DNA of 64,000 nucleotides from Citrobacter farmeri (GTDB taxonomy: Bacteria; Pseudomonadota; Gammaproteobacteria; Enterobacterales; Enterobacteriaceae). The stretch lies in the NCBI RefSeq assembly GCF_019048065.1, contig NZ_CP077291.1:3782001-3846000 (forward strand), in the 5' to 3' direction. The notes under the pieces are model-generated. The model saw nothing but the letters and a program-made list of their open reading frames with translations. It ran no database searches and had not been told where the DNA came from. A program made the translations under genes and the position numbers. This document shows positions 37,501-49,655 of this stretch, one piece after another (positions within the stretch are counted from its first letter, which is position 1; every line of letters begins with the position of its first letter).

Positions 37501-38544
37501 TTACAGGCTATTGAAAACGCGGTTTTCTTGTTCCTGAACCCGGATAAACGTTGTACGTTTGGTCAGCTCTTTCAGACGAGAGGCACCGACGTAAGTACAG
37601 GCAGAACGCAAGCCGCCAAGAATATCACGCGCGGTATTCTCCACCGGGCCACGCAGCGGCAGCTTGACGGTTTTACCTTCCGCTGCACGATACTGCGCGA
37701 CGCCGCCGACATGACGGGTCATGGCGGATTCGGAACTCATGCCATAGAACAACATGAATTTTTCGCCGTTTTCTTCAATGACTTTACCGCCGCTTTCTTC
37801 ATGACCTGCCAGCATACCGCCAAGCATCACGAAATCCGCGCCGCCGCCGAAGGCTTTCGCCACATCACCAGGCATGGTGCAACCACCATCGCTGACAATC
37901 ATCCCACCCAGGCCATGCGCCGCATCAGCACATTCGATCACTGCAGACAATTGCGGATAACCGACGCCGGTTTTCACACGGGTGGTGCAGACGGAACCCG
38001 GACCAATCCCGACTTTAACGATATCCGCGCCAGACAGAACCAGTTCTTCACACATTTCACCCGTCACCACGTTTCCGGCGCAAATGGTTTTGGTCGGCCA
38101 GGCCTCACGCGCCTTCGACACGAACTGGACGAAATGTTCAGAGTAGCCGTTAGCGACATCGATGCAGACAAAGTTCAGCGCCGGATTCAGCGCCAGAATC
38201 TGTTTGGTCTTTTCGAAATCCGCATCAGAGGTACCGGTAGAGACCATGACGTGCTTGAGCACATTGGCTGACGCTGCGCCAACAAAGGCCGCCCAGTCTT
38301 CGACAGTGTAATGCTTATGAACGGCGGTCAGCACATCGAAAGAGGCGAGAGCCGTTGCCATCTCGAATGTCCCGACGGTATCCATGTTTGCAGCAATAAC
38401 AGGAACACCGGACCAGGTCTGACCTGAGTGTTTAAAGGTGAATTGACGCTCCAGCTCAACATCGGAACGACTTTTAAGGGTAGAACGCTTAGGGCGGATA
38501 AGAACGTCTTTAAAACCTAACTTCAGATCTTCTTCAATACGCAT
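37501..38544 (-). CDS. guaC: GMP reductase
   Basis: GuaC reductively deaminates GMP to IMP with NADPH in purine salvage. The 347 residues equal E. coli GuaC. The active-site cysteine is Cys186 in the loop [10 protein letters not shown], and the phosphate-binding motif [23 protein letters not shown] follows it in separate segments. No CBS domains are present, which separates it from IMP dehydrogenase. It is divergent from coaE (225 bp between), with its own promoter in that gap. Confidence 0.98.
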   Translation of the reverse strand: MRIEEDLKLGFKDVLIRPKRSTLKSRSDVELERQFTFKHSGQTWSGVPVIAANMDTVGTFEMATALASFDVLTAVHKHYTVEDWAAFVGAASANVLKHVMVSTGTSDADFEKTKQILALNPALNFVCIDVANGYSEHFVQFVSKAREAWPTKTICAGNVVTGEMCEELVLSGADIVKVGIGPGSVCTTRVKTGVGYPQLSAVIECADAAHGLGGMIVSDGGCTMPGDVAKAFGGGADFVMLGGMLAGHEESGGKVIEENGEKFMLFYGMSSESAMTRHVGGVAQYRAAEGKTVKLPLRGPVENTARDILGGLRSACTYVGASRLKELTKRTTFIRVQEQENRVFNSL

Positions 38545-38769
38545 GTGCGGATTCCTGGGGTTAAGGGCTATTAGTATGAGAGCGCAACTCCAGTGACGCT
38601 ATCATACGCACTAATCAATGCCGCGCAAGACTGCGAAATTCTCTTTTTTTACGCTACAATCCCATAAATTTACCTGGTGAACGGCGGGCACGCCCGGAAT
38701 CATCATCGCCAGTGTACGTTTAACTTTCAACCAATTGATTACCATAATGAATTCCCGGGAACTGAGCTT

Positions 38770-39390
38770 ATGAGGTATACAGTAGCCTTAACTGGCGGCA
38801 TTGGCAGTGGTAAAAGCACTGTTGCGAATGCCTTTGCTGACCTCGGAATTCAGATAGTTGACGCAGATATTATTGCCCGCCAGGTCGTCGAACCGGGCAA
38901 GCCTGCGCTGGATGCGATTGCAGAACATTTTGGCCCGGAGCTGATTTCCGCGGACGGCACGCTTCACCGTCGTCTGCTTCGCGAGCGGATCTTTGCCCAT
39001 CCGCAAGAGAAAGCCTGGCTCAATGCCTTGCTTCATCCGCTCATCCAGCAGGAGACCCAGCGTCAGTTTCAGCAGGCGACGTCTGCATATGTACTCTGGG
39101 TTGTGCCATTACTGGTTGAAAACGGCCTTTATCGCCAGGCAAATCGCGTGCTCGTGGTCGATGTCACCCCCGAGACGCAGCTTTCCCGGACTATGCAGCG
39201 CGACGACGTTACGCGCGCGCATGTTGAACAGATTCTCGCTGCCCAGGCGTCGCGTGAAGCGCGCCTTGCTGTGGCAGACGATGTTATTGATAATAATGGC
39301 GCACCAGACTCCATCATGTCGGATGTCGCCCGCCTGCACGCACGTTATCTCCAGCTTGCGTCGCAGTTTGTCTCACAGGAAAAACCGTAA
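38770..39390 (+). CDS. coaE: Dephospho-CoA kinase
   Basis: CoaE phosphorylates dephospho-CoA, the last step of coenzyme A synthesis. The 206 residues equal E. coli CoaE. The P-loop GGIGSGKS is at 9-16, and the CoA-binding [10 protein letters not shown] follows. The frame is open from 38677, but the ATG at 38770 gives the family start [10 protein letters not shown]. zapD starts on the last base of its stop codon (TAATG), then yacG, so coaE-zapD-yacG form one operon. Confidence 0.97.
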   Translation: MRYTVALTGGIGSGKSTVANAFADLGIQIVDADIIARQVVEPGKPALDAIAEHFGPELISADGTLHRRLLRERIFAHPQEKAWLNALLHPLIQQETQRQFQQATSAYVLWVVPLLVENGLYRQANRVLVVDVTPETQLSRTMQRDDVTRAHVEQILAAQASREARLAVADDVIDNNGAPDSIMSDVARLHARYLQLASQFVSQEKP

Positions 39391-40133
39391 TGCACACCCA
39401 GGTCCTTTTTGAACACCCTCTCAATGAGAAGATGCGCACGTGGTTGCGCATTGAATTTTTGATTCAACAACTCTCTGCCCGCTTACCGATCGCAGATCAC
39501 TCTGATGCCCTGCACTTCTTTCGTAATGCCGGAGATTTGTTGGACGTATTCGAACGTGGTGAAGTGCGTACAGAATTACTGAAAGAGCTTGAGCGGCAAC
39601 AGCGTAAACTTCAGGCATGGATTGAAGTGCCAGGCGTAGACCAAAGCCGTATTGATGCACTGCGCCAGCAGCTAAAAACGGCCGGCAGTATTTTAATTTC
39701 CGCGCCCCGCATGGGACAATTTTTGCGTGAGGACCGGCTGATTGCCCTGGTTCGCCAGCGTCTGAGCATTCCCGGCGGCTGCTGTAGCTTTGATTTACCG
39801 ACGCTGCATATCTGGCTGCATATGCCACAGGCGCAGCGCGATGCTCAGGTCGATAGCTGGCTTGCCAGTCTGAACCCGCTGAACCAGGCGCTGACACTGA
39901 TCCTTGATTTAATTCGCAATTCGGCACCGTTTCGTAAACAGACCAGTCTGAACGGGTTTTATCAGGATAACGGGGAAGATGCGGATTTACTGCGCCTGCA
40001 ATTGCCGCTGGGTTTACAGCTTTATCCGCAAATTTCCGGCCACAAAAGCCGTTTTGCGATCCGTTTTATGCCGCTCGATAGCGACAATGGCGTGGTGCCT
40101 GAACGCCTCGATTTCGAACTGGCCTGCTGTTAA
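39390..40133 (+). CDS. zapD: Cell division protein ZapD
   Basis: ZapD binds the FtsZ C-terminal tail and cross-links FtsZ filaments at the ring. The 247 residues equal E. coli ZapD (formerly YacF). An N-terminal helical domain (about 1-110) is followed by a beta-rich domain that ends in RLDFELACC. It is soluble and has no membrane segment. The start codon overlaps the coaE stop by one base. Its partner FtsZ is encoded 6 kb away in the same window. Confidence 0.96.
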   Translation: MHTQVLFEHPLNEKMRTWLRIEFLIQQLSARLPIADHSDALHFFRNAGDLLDVFERGEVRTELLKELERQQRKLQAWIEVPGVDQSRIDALRQQLKTAGSILISAPRMGQFLREDRLIALVRQRLSIPGGCCSFDLPTLHIWLHMPQAQRDAQVDSWLASLNPLNQALTLILDLIRNSAPFRKQTSLNGFYQDNGEDADLLRLQLPLGLQLYPQISGHKSRFAIRFMPLDSDNGVVPERLDFELACC

Positions 40134-40142
40134 GGAGTGAAA

Positions 40143-40337
40143 ATGTCAGAGACGATCACCGTAAACTGCCCAACCTGCGGCAAGACGGTTGTATGGGGTG
40201 AAGTCAGTCCATTCCGCCCGTTTTGTTCCAAACGTTGTCAGTTGATCGATTTAGGCGAATGGGCCGCTGAAGAGAAACGCATTGCCAGCAGTGGCGATCT
40301 ATCCGATAGCGACGACTGGAGCGAAACGAAAGAGTAA
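40143..40337 (+). CDS. yacG: DNA gyrase inhibitor YacG
   Basis: A 64-residue zinc protein that inhibits gyrase by binding GyrB in E. coli. The zinc ligands are Cys9 and Cys12 (CPTC) and Cys28 and Cys32 (CSKRC). A disordered acidic tail follows. A GTG at 40137 is in frame, but the ATG at 40143 has AAGGAG at the right distance and matches E. coli. It is the last gene of coaE-zapD-yacG. Confidence 0.94.
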   Translation: MSETITVNCPTCGKTVVWGEVSPFRPFCSKRCQLIDLGEWAAEEKRIASSGDLSDSDDWSETKE

Positions 40338-40344
40338 GCAGAGG

Positions 40345-40374
40345 CGGTGTGGGGGACAAAATACGCCCACACCG
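40345..40374. terminator. Hairpin between yacG and mutT
   Basis: A 9-bp perfect stem (cggtgtggg 40345-40353 with cccacaccg 40366-40374) and a 12-base loop sit between convergent stops. There is no T tract. Confidence 0.5.
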
Positions 40375-40402
40375 TGACTTGCCGGATCGCGGAGTCGTCT
40401 TA

Positions 40403-40801
40403 TCAGGTCCGGGCGGTTTGAACTAATTTCATAATGATCGGTTCATTCGCCGGAGGGAAATCCTCCGCCTGCAACGCCCCGGCGGCAATCCATTTTCCAG
40501 GCTGACCCTCTTTCCCCCATGGCTCGCCTTTCCAGCTTTCGACCAGCCAGAACCACAGCGTGATATGCCTGTCGGGAAACTGATATTCCAGTTTCTCAAA
40601 AAGCGTGGCGCCTACCGGCGTAATTCCCACCTCTTCCTGTAGTTCGCGACTCAGTGCCTGCTCCGGCGTCTCTCCGGCTTCAATCTTGCCGCCAGGAAAC
40701 TCCAGTTTGTTCGCCATGTGCGCATCGGCCGCACGCTGGGTGATAAAGATTTCGTTATACGGATTACGGATAATCCCGACGGCGATGTTCAGTTTTTTCA
40801 T
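40403..40801 (-). CDS. mutT: 8-oxo-dGTP diphosphatase MutT
   Basis: MutT hydrolyses 8-oxo-dGTP to prevent A:T to C:G mutations. The 132-residue protein carries the full Nudix box (38-60, GGKIEAGETPEQAL then SRELQEEVGI) with its three catalytic glutamates. The C-terminal ~20 residues differ from E. coli and the chain is three residues longer. The frame opens at 40843, but the ATG at 40801 gives the family start MKKLNIAVGI. It lies downstream of secA with a terminator between. Confidence 0.96.
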   Translation of the reverse strand: MKKLNIAVGIIRNPYNEIFITQRAADAHMANKLEFPGGKIEAGETPEQALSRELQEEVGITPVGATLFEKLEYQFPDRHITLWFWLVESWKGEPWGKEGQPGKWIAAGALQAEDFPPANEPIIMKLVQTART

Positions 40802-40814
40802 ATTGTCGTATCCA

Positions 40815-40840
40815 TAAAAAAGGCGCAGTTTCCTGCGCCT
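40815..40840 (-). terminator. secA: Terminator of the secMA operon
   Basis: On the minus strand an 8-bp stem (aggcgcag with ctgcgcct, 4-base loop) is followed by TTTTTT. It begins 20 bp after the secA stop and overlaps the mutT leader, so mutT may be partly read through. Confidence 0.8.
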
Positions 40841-40860
40841 CATTGTTATTATTCAGAATT

Positions 40861-43566
40861 TTAGCTCAGACGACCGTGGCACTGTTTGTATTTTTTACCG
40901 GAACCACACGGACACGGATCGTTACGACCCACTTTACGCTCGCCCGTTTGCGCCGCCAGATCGGCCGCTGCGGCGCTGTCATCGTCCTGATGGCTCAGTT
41001 GCTGCATCTGCGCTAAGCGTTCCGCTTCTTCACGACGCTGTTGCTCCATCGCCTCGACTTCTTCCGGCATGCGTACCTGAACTTTGCTCAGCGTGCTGAT
41101 CACTTCGTACTTCAGTGTTTCCAGCATGGAGGCAAACATCGAGAAGGACTCACGCTTATATTCCTGCTTCGGATCTTTCTGCGCATAGCCGCGCAGGTGG
41201 ATCCCCTGACGCAGGTAATCCATCGCCGCCAGGTGCTCTTTCCACAAGGAGTCAAGCGTTTGCAGCATGACGCCTTTTTCAAAGTGACGCATCATCTCTG
41301 CGCCAACCACCTCTTCTTTGCGCTGATACACTTCGATGGCCTGCGCCAGAATACGCTCACGCAGCGTCTCTTCATGCAGTTCCGGCTCTTTATCCAGCCA
41401 TTCAGCAATGGGCATATCCAGATCGAAGTCATTTTTCAGGCGTTCCTGTAGACCCGGGATATCCCACATTTCTTCCAGAGACTGCGGCGGAATGTAAGCA
41501 TCAATAGTGGCTTTGAACACGTCTTCACGAATGCTGTTGATGGTTTCGCTAACATCGCTCACGTCCAGCAGTTCGTTACGCTGGCTATAGATCGCACGAC
41601 GCTGATCGTTGGCAACATCATCGTATTCCAGCAATTGCTTACGAATATCGAAGTTGCGGCTTTCCACTTTACGCTGTGCGTTGGCAATCGCTTTGGTGAC
41701 CCACGGGTGCTCAATGGCCTCGCCCGGTTTCATCCCCAGTTTACGCATCATGCCGGACACGCGGTCAGAGGCAAAAATACGCATCAGCGCATCTTCCATC
41801 GACAGGTAGAAACGTGAAGAACCCGCATCACCCTGACGACCGGAACGACCGCGTAGCTGGTTATCGATACGACGAGACTCATGACGCTCAGTACCGATGA
41901 TATGCAGACCACCGGACGCCAGCACAGCTTCATGACGAACCTGCCAGTCAGCTTTAATCTGTGCGATCTGCTCTGGCGTTGGGTTTTCCAGCGCAGCCAC
42001 TTCTGCCTGCCAGCTACCACCCAGCACGATATCCGTACCACGACCGGCCATGTTGGTGGCGATAGTTACTGCCGCCGGATAGCCCGCTTGCGCGACGATA
42101 GCCGCTTCGTTGGCGTGGAATTTGGCGTTCAGAACGTTATGCTTGATACCGGCTTTGGTCAGTTCGTTAGAAACCACTTCGGATTTCTCGATGGAGATAG
42201 TCCCCACCAGCACCGGCTGACCATTGGCGGTGCGTTCTTTAATATCTTCAATGATGGCCTGAATTTTTTCCGCTTCGGTCATGTAGACCAGATCCGGCAT
42301 GTCCTTACGGATCATCGGACGGTTGGTCGGCACCACCACGGTATCCAGTTTATAGATAGAGCTGAACTCGAACGCTTCAGTATCCGCAGTACCGGTCATA
42401 CCGGCCAGTTTTTCATACAGACGGAAGTAGTTCTGGAAGGTGATCGAGGCCAGCGTCTGGTTCTCGTTCTGAATTTCCACACCCTCTTTCGCTTCAACCG
42501 CCTGGTGCAGACCATCAGACCAGCGACGTCCCTGCATGGTACGACCGGTATGTTCGTCAACGATGATGACTTCACCGTCTTTCACAATGTAGTCTACGTC
42601 GCGAGTGAACAGCGCATGCGCGCGCAGTGCAGCGGTCACGTGATGCATCAGCATAATGTTGCCCGGAGAGTACAGTGACTCACCCTCATCCATAATGCCT
42701 TCTTTCACCAGCAGTTCTTCAATCAGCACCAGGCCACGTTCAGTCAGGTTCACCTGACGCGCTTTTTCATCCACAGAGAAGTGACCTTCCCCCTGGAAGT
42801 TGTCGGAGTCTTCTTTCTCCTGACGAACCAGATAGGGGATGATTTTGTTCACTTTCTTGTACATTTCCGAGCTGTCTTCAGCCGGGCCGGAAATGATCAG
42901 CGGCGTACGTGCTTCGTCGATCAGGATGGAGTCGACCTCATCCACCAGCGCATAGTGCAGTTTACGCTGTACGCGCTCTTCAGGGCTGAACGCCATGTTG
43001 TCACGCAGGTAGTCAAAGCCATATTCGTTGTTGGTGCCGTAAGTAATGTCTGCGGCATAAGCTTCGCGCTTGGCTGGCGCAGGCATACCCGGCAGGTTGA
43101 TACCGACGGTCATACCAAGGAATTCGAACAGTGGACGGTTGTTTTCGGCGTCACGCTGGGCCAGATAGTCGTTCACGGTAACCACGTGAACGCCTTTGCC
43201 GCTCAGCGCGTTCAGGTAAGCGGGCAGGGTTGCGGTCAGAGTTTTACCTTCACCGGTACGCATTTCCGCGATGCAACGCTCGTTAAGGACCATCCCTCCG
43301 AGCAACTGCACGTCAAAGTGACGCATGCCGAATACGCGCTTACTGGCTTCACGTACGACGGCAAATGCTTCCGGGATCAGGCTTTCCACGCTTTGGCCTT
43401 TTTCCAGACGCGCACGGAATTCACCGGTTTTTGCCTTAAGTTCGTCATCGGAGAGTTTTTCCATCTCCGGTTCCATGGCATTGATCACTGCAACCGCTTT
43501 ACGCATACGACGCAACGTACGATCGTTACGGCTACCGAATACTTTCGTTAATAATTTGATTAGCAT
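40861..43566 (-). CDS. secA: Preprotein translocase ATPase SecA
   Basis: SecA drives preproteins through SecYEG. The 901 residues equal E. coli SecA. Walker A is MRTGEGKT (about 102-109), the preprotein cross-linking and helicase-like domains follow, and the C-terminal zinc motif [13 protein letters not shown] binds SecB and lipids. It lies 64 bp after secM, and its ribosome-binding site is in the intergenic stem that SecM arrest opens. AUG start. Confidence 0.99.
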   Translation of the reverse strand: MLIKLLTKVFGSRNDRTLRRMRKAVAVINAMEPEMEKLSDDELKAKTGEFRARLEKGQSVESLIPEAFAVVREASKRVFGMRHFDVQLLGGMVLNERCIAEMRTGEGKTLTATLPAYLNALSGKGVHVVTVNDYLAQRDAENNRPLFEFLGMTVGINLPGMPAPAKREAYAADITYGTNNEYGFDYLRDNMAFSPEERVQRKLHYALVDEVDSILIDEARTPLIISGPAEDSSEMYKKVNKIIPYLVRQEKEDSDNFQGEGHFSVDEKARQVNLTERGLVLIEELLVKEGIMDEGESLYSPGNIMLMHHVTAALRAHALFTRDVDYIVKDGEVIIVDEHTGRTMQGRRWSDGLHQAVEAKEGVEIQNENQTLASITFQNYFRLYEKLAGMTGTADTEAFEFSSIYKLDTVVVPTNRPMIRKDMPDLVYMTEAEKIQAIIEDIKERTANGQPVLVGTISIEKSEVVSNELTKAGIKHNVLNAKFHANEAAIVAQAGYPAAVTIATNMAGRGTDIVLGGSWQAEVAALENPTPEQIAQIKADWQVRHEAVLASGGLHIIGTERHESRRIDNQLRGRSGRQGDAGSSRFYLSMEDALMRIFASDRVSGMMRKLGMKPGEAIEHPWVTKAIANAQRKVESRNFDIRKQLLEYDDVANDQRRAIYSQRNELLDVSDVSETINSIREDVFKATIDAYIPPQSLEEMWDIPGLQERLKNDFDLDMPIAEWLDKEPELHEETLRERILAQAIEVYQRKEEVVGAEMMRHFEKGVMLQTLDSLWKEHLAAMDYLRQGIHLRGYAQKDPKQEYKRESFSMFASMLETLKYEVISTLSKVQVRMPEEVEAMEQQRREEAERLAQMQQLSHQDDDSAAAADLAAQTGERKVGRNDPCPCGSGKKYKQCHGRLS

Positions 43567-43630
43567 ATTAAAATCTCAAACGCCCCGCGATGTGGGGTCA
43601 TAATAATTAGTTGAAGTTTGTTGGTTTTTG

Positions 43631-44137
43631 TTAGCTGAGGCGTTGAGGGCCGGCGCGGATCCCCTGCGCCTGACTTATCCAGGCGGGAACAGTGAATACG
43701 GCCTGAGGCGTAAAATGGGCATACGTTACGCGCGGCGCACTTGCCGAAAGCGTACCTTCCTGGGTCAGCATCGCGCTGAGCGTGTTCAGTAAGGCTAAAT
43801 GGTGCGCCTGAAGCGGTAACGGCTCTTCAGCAACGGGCAGCGCCTGCGGGGCCATTGCGAAGGAAAGATGACGAATGACCGTGCGAATAGCATGTTGATG
43901 CCAGTAGTCGACGGTGAAATTGGGGCGGCGGTTGCTCGTTTCCAGCAGCGCCAGCTGGCTGAAATTGACTTTAACGCGTTGCTCGTGACTGCTGGCTGCT
44001 GCCTTTGCAGGCGTTGTCGGCTCAACGGTATTTCCGAGCGCAGGCAAGCCAAAACTCGCCGCGACCATCCCTAATAAGAGATGCGGCCAGAAGTAGCGTC
44101 TACCTAACTGTCGCCAGCGCGTCAGTATTCCACTCAC
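43631..44137 (-). CDS. secM: Secretion monitor SecM
   Basis: SecM stalls its own ribosome until its nascent chain is pulled by Sec, which exposes the secA start region. The 168 residues begin at a GTG with a long signal sequence (about 1-38) and end with the arrest motif at 148-164. That motif keeps the essential F-x4-WI-x4-GIRAGP pattern, with V-P-A in place of the E. coli T-P-V. Four residues follow the arrest proline, as in E. coli. The body is otherwise variable, as is typical. Confidence 0.97.
   Translation of the reverse strand: MSGILTRWRQLGRRYFWPHLLLGMVAASFGLPALGNTVEPTTPAKAAASSHEQRVKVNFSQLALLETSNRRPNFTVDYWHQHAIRTVIRHLSFAMAPQALPVAEEPLPLQAHHLALLNTLSAMLTQEGTLSASAPRVTYAHFTPQAVFTVPAWISQAQGIRAGPQRLS
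43646..43696 (-). promoter_or_regulatory. secM: SecM translation-arrest sequence
   Basis: Codons 148-164 encode [17 protein letters not shown]. The residues shown by mutation in E. coli to be needed (Phe, Trp-Ile, GIRAGP) are all present. Stalling here regulates secA on the same mRNA. Confidence 0.9.
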
Positions 44138-44339
44138 GTTATTGCCATCCCAATCGTGTTATTCAAAACGTTTTTTGCGCACAAATCTTATCATTAATGT
44201 GCAGGCACTACAGCAGTATTGATAAGAAGTTGCAGGTAAAAATGCTTAAGAAAGCAGCGTTCGCACGGCATTGCGGTTCAGTACGCTAAAGAACGATACC
44301 AAATAACGGCTTTGCCTACAGACAGGGCAGAAAAAAGCC

Positions 44340-44391
44340 AAAAAAAACGACTGGCTTACCTGGCCGGAGAGAGTGCCAGATTAACCAGTCG
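44340..44391 (-). terminator. lpxC: Terminator of lpxC
   Basis: On the minus strand a stem with outer arms CGACTGG/CCAGTCG and an inner CTGG/CCAG pair is followed by eight T residues. It lies 23 bp after the lpxC stop and ends the dcw-lpxC transcription unit. Confidence 0.8.
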
Positions 44392-44414
44392 AATTTATGC
44401 GACAACCTGTGTCG

Positions 44415-45353
<939 letters not shown>

Positions 45354-45432
45354 CTATCCAACCGAAGTGTACTATACATTCGGTGGGCCAGTTTAGCACA
45401 AAGAGCCTCGAATCCCAAATTCCAGCCGATTC

Positions 45433-46584
45433 TTAATCGGCTTGCTTACGCAGGAATGCAGGGATATCCAGATAATCCGGCTCTTTCGCGGTTTGCGGCG
45501 TATTGTCGTTCACCACTTTTGCGACCGGTTTCTGCTCTTGCGTCAACGGTGCCATACCGTGCTGCTGGTAACGATCCATCACCGGCTGCTGCACCTGTTT
45601 GTTGGTGACCAGCGTGATTTCAGGACGCTTGTCCATACCAATACCGGTTGCCACCACGGTGACACGCAGTTCGTCATTCATATCCGGATCCAGGGAGGTA
45701 CCGATCACCACGGTCGCGTTATCCGATGCAAAGGCACGGATAGTGTTACCGACAGTTTCGAACTCATCCAGACGCAGGTCGAAGCCCGCCGTGATGTTGA
45801 CGAGCACACCACGCGCCCCAGACAGATCGATATCTTCCAGCAGCGGAGAGGAGATCGCCATTTCAGCAGCTTCTTCCGCACGGTCTTCACCGCTCGCGAC
45901 GCCAGAACCCATCATCGCGTAGCCCATTTCGGACATCACGGTGCGCACGTCAGCAAAGTCGACGTTCATCAGACCCGGACGGGTAATCAGTTCGGCGATC
46001 CCCTGCACCGCGCCTTTCAGCACATCGTTCGCCGCGCCAAACGCGTCGAGCAGAGAGATACCGCGACCCAGTACTTTCAGCAGCTTGTCGTTCGGGATAG
46101 TGATCAGCGAGTCCACATGCTTGGACAGTTCAGTGATCCCCTGCTCCGCGAAAGCCATACGCTTTTTGCCTTCAAAATTGAAAGGCTTGGTCACAACCGC
46201 AACGGTCAGGATCCCTAAATCTTTAGCCACTTCAGCAACCACTGGTGCTGCACCGGTACCGGTGCCGCCGCCCATGCCTGCTGCGATAAACACCATGTCT
46301 GCACCGTCAAGCGCTGCACGCAGAGCTTCACGATCTTCATCTGCTGCATTGCGACCGACTTCCGGGTTCGCACCCGCACCCAGACCTTTGGTAATACCGC
46401 TACCGATCTGGATAGTCTGGCCAACCGCAGTCTTTCGCAACGCCTGAGCGTCGGTATTTACCGCGAAGAATTCAACACCCTCAATGCGCTCGCGCACCAT
46501 GTGTTCAACGGCATTACCGCCGCCGCCACCGACGCCGATGACTTTAATCACCGCGTCGTTGGTCAGTTCCATAGGTTCAAACAT
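45433..46584 (-). CDS. ftsZ: Cell division protein FtsZ
   Basis: A tubulin-like GTPase that forms the division ring. The 383 residues equal E. coli FtsZ. The GTP signature GGGTGTG is at 105-111, and the T7 loop NVDFADVRT follows near 207-215. A variable linker leads to the C-terminal tail [14 protein letters not shown] that binds FtsA, ZipA, MinC, SlmA and ZapD. The frame opens at 46638; the ATG at 46584 matches the family. It lies 59 bp after ftsA. Confidence 0.99.
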   Translation of the reverse strand: MFEPMELTNDAVIKVIGVGGGGGNAVEHMVRERIEGVEFFAVNTDAQALRKTAVGQTIQIGSGITKGLGAGANPEVGRNAADEDREALRAALDGADMVFIAAGMGGGTGTGAAPVVAEVAKDLGILTVAVVTKPFNFEGKKRMAFAEQGITELSKHVDSLITIPNDKLLKVLGRGISLLDAFGAANDVLKGAVQGIAELITRPGLMNVDFADVRTVMSEMGYAMMGSGVASGEDRAEEAAEMAISSPLLEDIDLSGARGVLVNITAGFDLRLDEFETVGNTIRAFASDNATVVIGTSLDPDMNDELRVTVVATGIGMDKRPEITLVTNKQVQQPVMDRYQQHGMAPLTQEQKPVAKVVNDNTPQTAKEPDYLDIPAFLRKQAD

Positions 46585-46643
46585 AGTTTCTCTCTCCGTT
46601 GTGCCTGTCGCCTGAGGCCGTAATTTCGCCAGCCTCATAAAAA

Positions 46644-47906
46644 TTAAAACTCTTTTCGCAGCCAGCTGTTAAGACGTTTAATCCAAGAGCCAACTGAAGC
46701 CGTAACACGCTTCTCTACTTCAGCTTCACCACTTAAATGGGACTCTTTCCCGTAGTGAAGCAGCCCCACCGCCGTTGAGTAATACGGCTCCTGAGCGTAA
46801 TCCGTCAGACCAGTAATATTCAGCGGCGCACCGATACGCACCTGCGTATGGAACACGCGCTGGGCACAGGCAGCAAGACCTTCGATTTGCGCCGCACCAC
46901 CGGTCAGTACAATCCCCGCCGCCAGATGATGTTTCACACCCTGCTGGCGAAGCTGTTCCTGTAATTGCAATATCTCTTCGTTGACCAGATTGAGCAGCTC
47001 GGTATAACGCGGCTCAATCACCTCTGCCAGCGTCTGTCGTTGCAGACTGCGCGGCGGACGCCCACCCACGCTTGGCACTTCAACGCTTTCATCTTTCCCG
47101 ACAATGGATCCCAGCGCGCAGCCGTGGCGAACTTTAATCGCTTCGGCGTCACTCGGTGGCGTGCCGAAGGCATACGCGATGTCGCTGGTGACCACATTGC
47201 CTGCATAAGGGATCACTTTGGTATGGCGCAAAGCCCCGCCAGTATAAACGGCGATGTCCATTGTACCACCACCAATATCAACGACGCAGACGCCCAGTTC
47301 ACGTTCATCTTCCGTCAGGACAGAATAACTGGCCGCCAGTCCGGCAAATATCAGTTGGTCAACTTTCAGACCACAACGTTCCACGGCTTTAACAATATTC
47401 TTTGCCATATCGTTGTGGCAGGTGATCAAATGTACTTTTGCCTGCATACGAACGCCGGAAAGACCGACCGGGTTTTTAATCCCTTCCTGGTAGTCAATCG
47501 CATATTCCTGCGGGATCACGTGCAGAACACGGTGCTCATCGCGAACGCGTACTGATTTCGCGGTATGCACGACGTTTTCCACGTCTTCCTGCGTCACTTC
47601 TTCTTCCGAAATCGGCACCATGCCGATTTCATTCTGACAGCTAATATGTTTGCCCGAAAGCGCCAAATAGACCGAGGAGATTTGGCAATCCGCCATCAGT
47701 TCTGCCTGGTCAATGGCGCGCTGCACGCATTTCACCACGGATTCAAGGTCATTAACGCCGCCTTTATCCATCCCGCGTGACGGGCAACTGCCCACGCCAA
47801 TGATATTGACCATACCGTCGGGCAGAACTTCCCCTACTAAAGCGGCGACCTTCGCGGTGCCAATCTCCAGTCCAACTACCAGTTTTCTGTCCGTCGCCTT
47901 GATCAT
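46644..47906 (-). CDS. ftsA: Cell division protein FtsA
   Basis: An actin-like ATPase that anchors FtsZ to the membrane. The 420 residues equal E. coli FtsA. Nucleotide motifs include [15 protein letters not shown] at the start and [14 protein letters not shown] near 207-220. The C-terminal amphipathic helix ([14 protein letters not shown]) is the membrane-targeting sequence. It overlaps the end of ftsQ by 4 bp and lies 59 bp before ftsZ. Confidence 0.99.
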   Translation of the reverse strand: MIKATDRKLVVGLEIGTAKVAALVGEVLPDGMVNIIGVGSCPSRGMDKGGVNDLESVVKCVQRAIDQAELMADCQISSVYLALSGKHISCQNEIGMVPISEEEVTQEDVENVVHTAKSVRVRDEHRVLHVIPQEYAIDYQEGIKNPVGLSGVRMQAKVHLITCHNDMAKNIVKAVERCGLKVDQLIFAGLAASYSVLTEDERELGVCVVDIGGGTMDIAVYTGGALRHTKVIPYAGNVVTSDIAYAFGTPPSDAEAIKVRHGCALGSIVGKDESVEVPSVGGRPPRSLQRQTLAEVIEPRYTELLNLVNEEILQLQEQLRQQGVKHHLAAGIVLTGGAAQIEGLAACAQRVFHTQVRIGAPLNITGLTDYAQEPYYSTAVGLLHYGKESHLSGEAEVEKRVTASVGSWIKRLNSWLRKEF

Positions 47907-48733
47907 TGTTGTTCTGCCTGTGCCTGATTCTGTTGCTGATTAGATTCCTCCGGAGGCAAGGGAACCCACCCTACTGCCGCTCCTGAGTCATAACGCAAAT
48001 CAACGTAGCTAATCCGTTTGCCATCGGTTTGCGCCTGCTGCTGTAAAACCGGGTAAAGTTCTACAAAGCGAGCCAAACGTTTCATCGTGTCACCCCTGCC
48101 GAGATTGAGCTTAATATCGTTATTAAGCGTCAACTGCCAGGAACGACGAGCGGTCATTGCCGCTTCCTTTAAGGTAAACCGGTCCTTCGCCAACACCTGT
48201 GACATGTCACGATATCCCTGCAACACTTCACTCGCGCTGCCTTCCGGGCCTGATAACATGGGTAAAACCTGTTTGCTGGTGCGATCGGCCGGCACGCTGA
48301 AGGCATTTCCCTCGGCGTCTACCATATGCTGATCATTCCAACGCGCAATCGGCACATATTCAACCAGATGAATCTTCAATTCATCAGGCCATTGCTTTCT
48401 GACACTGGCCTGCTTAATCCACGGCAAGCGTTCAATCTGACTCTGGATGATATTCACATCCTGGGTCATAAAGGTGCCAGGCGCGCCCAGCGCCAGAATC
48501 GACTGGCGAATATCATCATTCTTCGTGTAATGGCGCTCACCGGTTAACACCAGTTTTGACAGCGGCAAACGCTGCGCATCTTCCATCCACCCTAACACCA
48601 CCCAGCCGCTGACCAGCACGGTACACAGCACCGTCAGCAGGAAGAAAATACCTGCAAGACGCGTTCCATTATTGCGACGTGAGGAGGAAGCCTCTTCATC
48701 ACTGTTTCGCGTGTTCAGCGCAGCCTGCGACAT
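47903..48733 (-). CDS. ftsQ: Cell division protein FtsQ
   Basis: A bitopic divisome protein that links early and late components and forms the FtsQBL complex. The 276 residues equal E. coli FtsQ. There is a short cytoplasmic N-terminus, one membrane helix (about 28-50), a POTRA domain beginning [17 protein letters not shown], and a beta domain. The C-terminal ~20 residues are Gln/Asn-rich. It starts one base after the ddlB stop and overlaps ftsA. Confidence 0.98.
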   Translation of the reverse strand: MSQAALNTRNSDEEASSSRRNNGTRLAGIFFLLTVLCTVLVSGWVVLGWMEDAQRLPLSKLVLTGERHYTKNDDIRQSILALGAPGTFMTQDVNIIQSQIERLPWIKQASVRKQWPDELKIHLVEYVPIARWNDQHMVDAEGNAFSVPADRTSKQVLPMLSGPEGSASEVLQGYRDMSQVLAKDRFTLKEAAMTARRSWQLTLNNDIKLNLGRGDTMKRLARFVELYPVLQQQAQTDGKRISYVDLRYDSGAAVGWVPLPPEESNQQQNQAQAEQQ

Positions 48734-48734
48734 A

Positions 48735-49655
48735 TCAGTCCGCCAACTTCAGAATTCGTACCACCAACTGCGAGAAACTCATCCCCGCCTTACGCGCCGC
48801 CATCGGCACCAGGCTGTGGCTGGTCATACCCGGTGAGGTATTCGCCTCCAGCAGATAAAACTGACCATCGCTATCCTGCATAACATCAATACGCCCCCAG
48901 CCTTTACAGCCCAGGGTTGTCCACGCTTTCAGCACTAATGCCTGCAAAATAGACTCTTCTTCGCTTTCCAGACCAGCAGGGCAGAAATACTGTGTCTCAT
49001 CAGACAGATACTTCGCCTCATAATCATAGAAGGTTCCTGCGGGTTGGATACGAATTGCGGGTAAAATTTCTTCACCCAGTATCGCTACCGTAAATTCCGG
49101 ACCGCTGAGCCATTTCTCGATTAGAACTTCTTCATCATGCTGAAAAGCCAACGTTAATGCATCCTGTAAAGCGTCATATTCTGACACTTTTGACATTCCC
49201 ACGCTGGATCCTTCACGGCTGGGCTTCACAATCAGCGGTAAACCCAGCGCGGAAATTTCCGTAACCAGCTCTTTGTTAATGCCTTTTTCAAACTGCGACC
49301 GGGTCAGCGCGACCCACGGTGCAACGGGTAACCCCGCCCCCTGCCACAGTAACTTGCTGCGCAGTTTATCCATGGAGATCGCCGATGCCATCACACCGCT
49401 GCCGGTATAAGGCAAGCCAACCAGTTCCAGTAACCCCTGTAAGGTTCCATCTTCCCCGCCACGACCATGCAGGGCGATAAAGACTTTCTGAAAGCCCATC
49501 GATTTCAGCAATGTAACATCGACCTCTTTCGGATCGACCGGATGCGCATCCACGCCGCCTTCACGTAATCCGGCCAGCACAGCCGCACCGGAATTCAGTG
49601 ACACATCACGTTCAGCAGAGGTACCGCCCAGCAGGACCGCGATTTTATCAGCCAT
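48735..49655 (-). CDS. ddlB: D-alanine--D-alanine ligase B
   Basis: An ATP-grasp ligase that makes the D-Ala-D-Ala dipeptide for lipid II. The 306 residues equal E. coli DdlB. The start [19 protein letters not shown], the HGRGGEDG loop and the C-terminal [15 protein letters not shown] are the family motifs. It overlaps the end of murC by 8 bp and is one base from ftsQ. Confidence 0.98.
   Translation of the reverse strand: MADKIAVLLGGTSAERDVSLNSGAAVLAGLREGGVDAHPVDPKEVDVTLLKSMGFQKVFIALHGRGGEDGTLQGLLELVGLPYTGSGVMASAISMDKLRSKLLWQGAGLPVAPWVALTRSQFEKGINKELVTEISALGLPLIVKPSREGSSVGMSKVSEYDALQDALTLAFQHDEEVLIEKWLSGPEFTVAILGEEILPAIRIQPAGTFYDYEAKYLSDETQYFCPAGLESEEESILQALVLKAWTTLGCKGWGRIDVMQDSDGQFYLLEANTSPGMTSHSLVPMAARKAGMSFSQLVVRILKLAD

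Noticed and set aside
40379..40420. REP-like sequence at the 3' end of mutT
   Set aside because: Only fragments resemble the REP consensus (gccgga, cttatcagg) and the palindrome is incomplete; part of it is mutT coding sequence.
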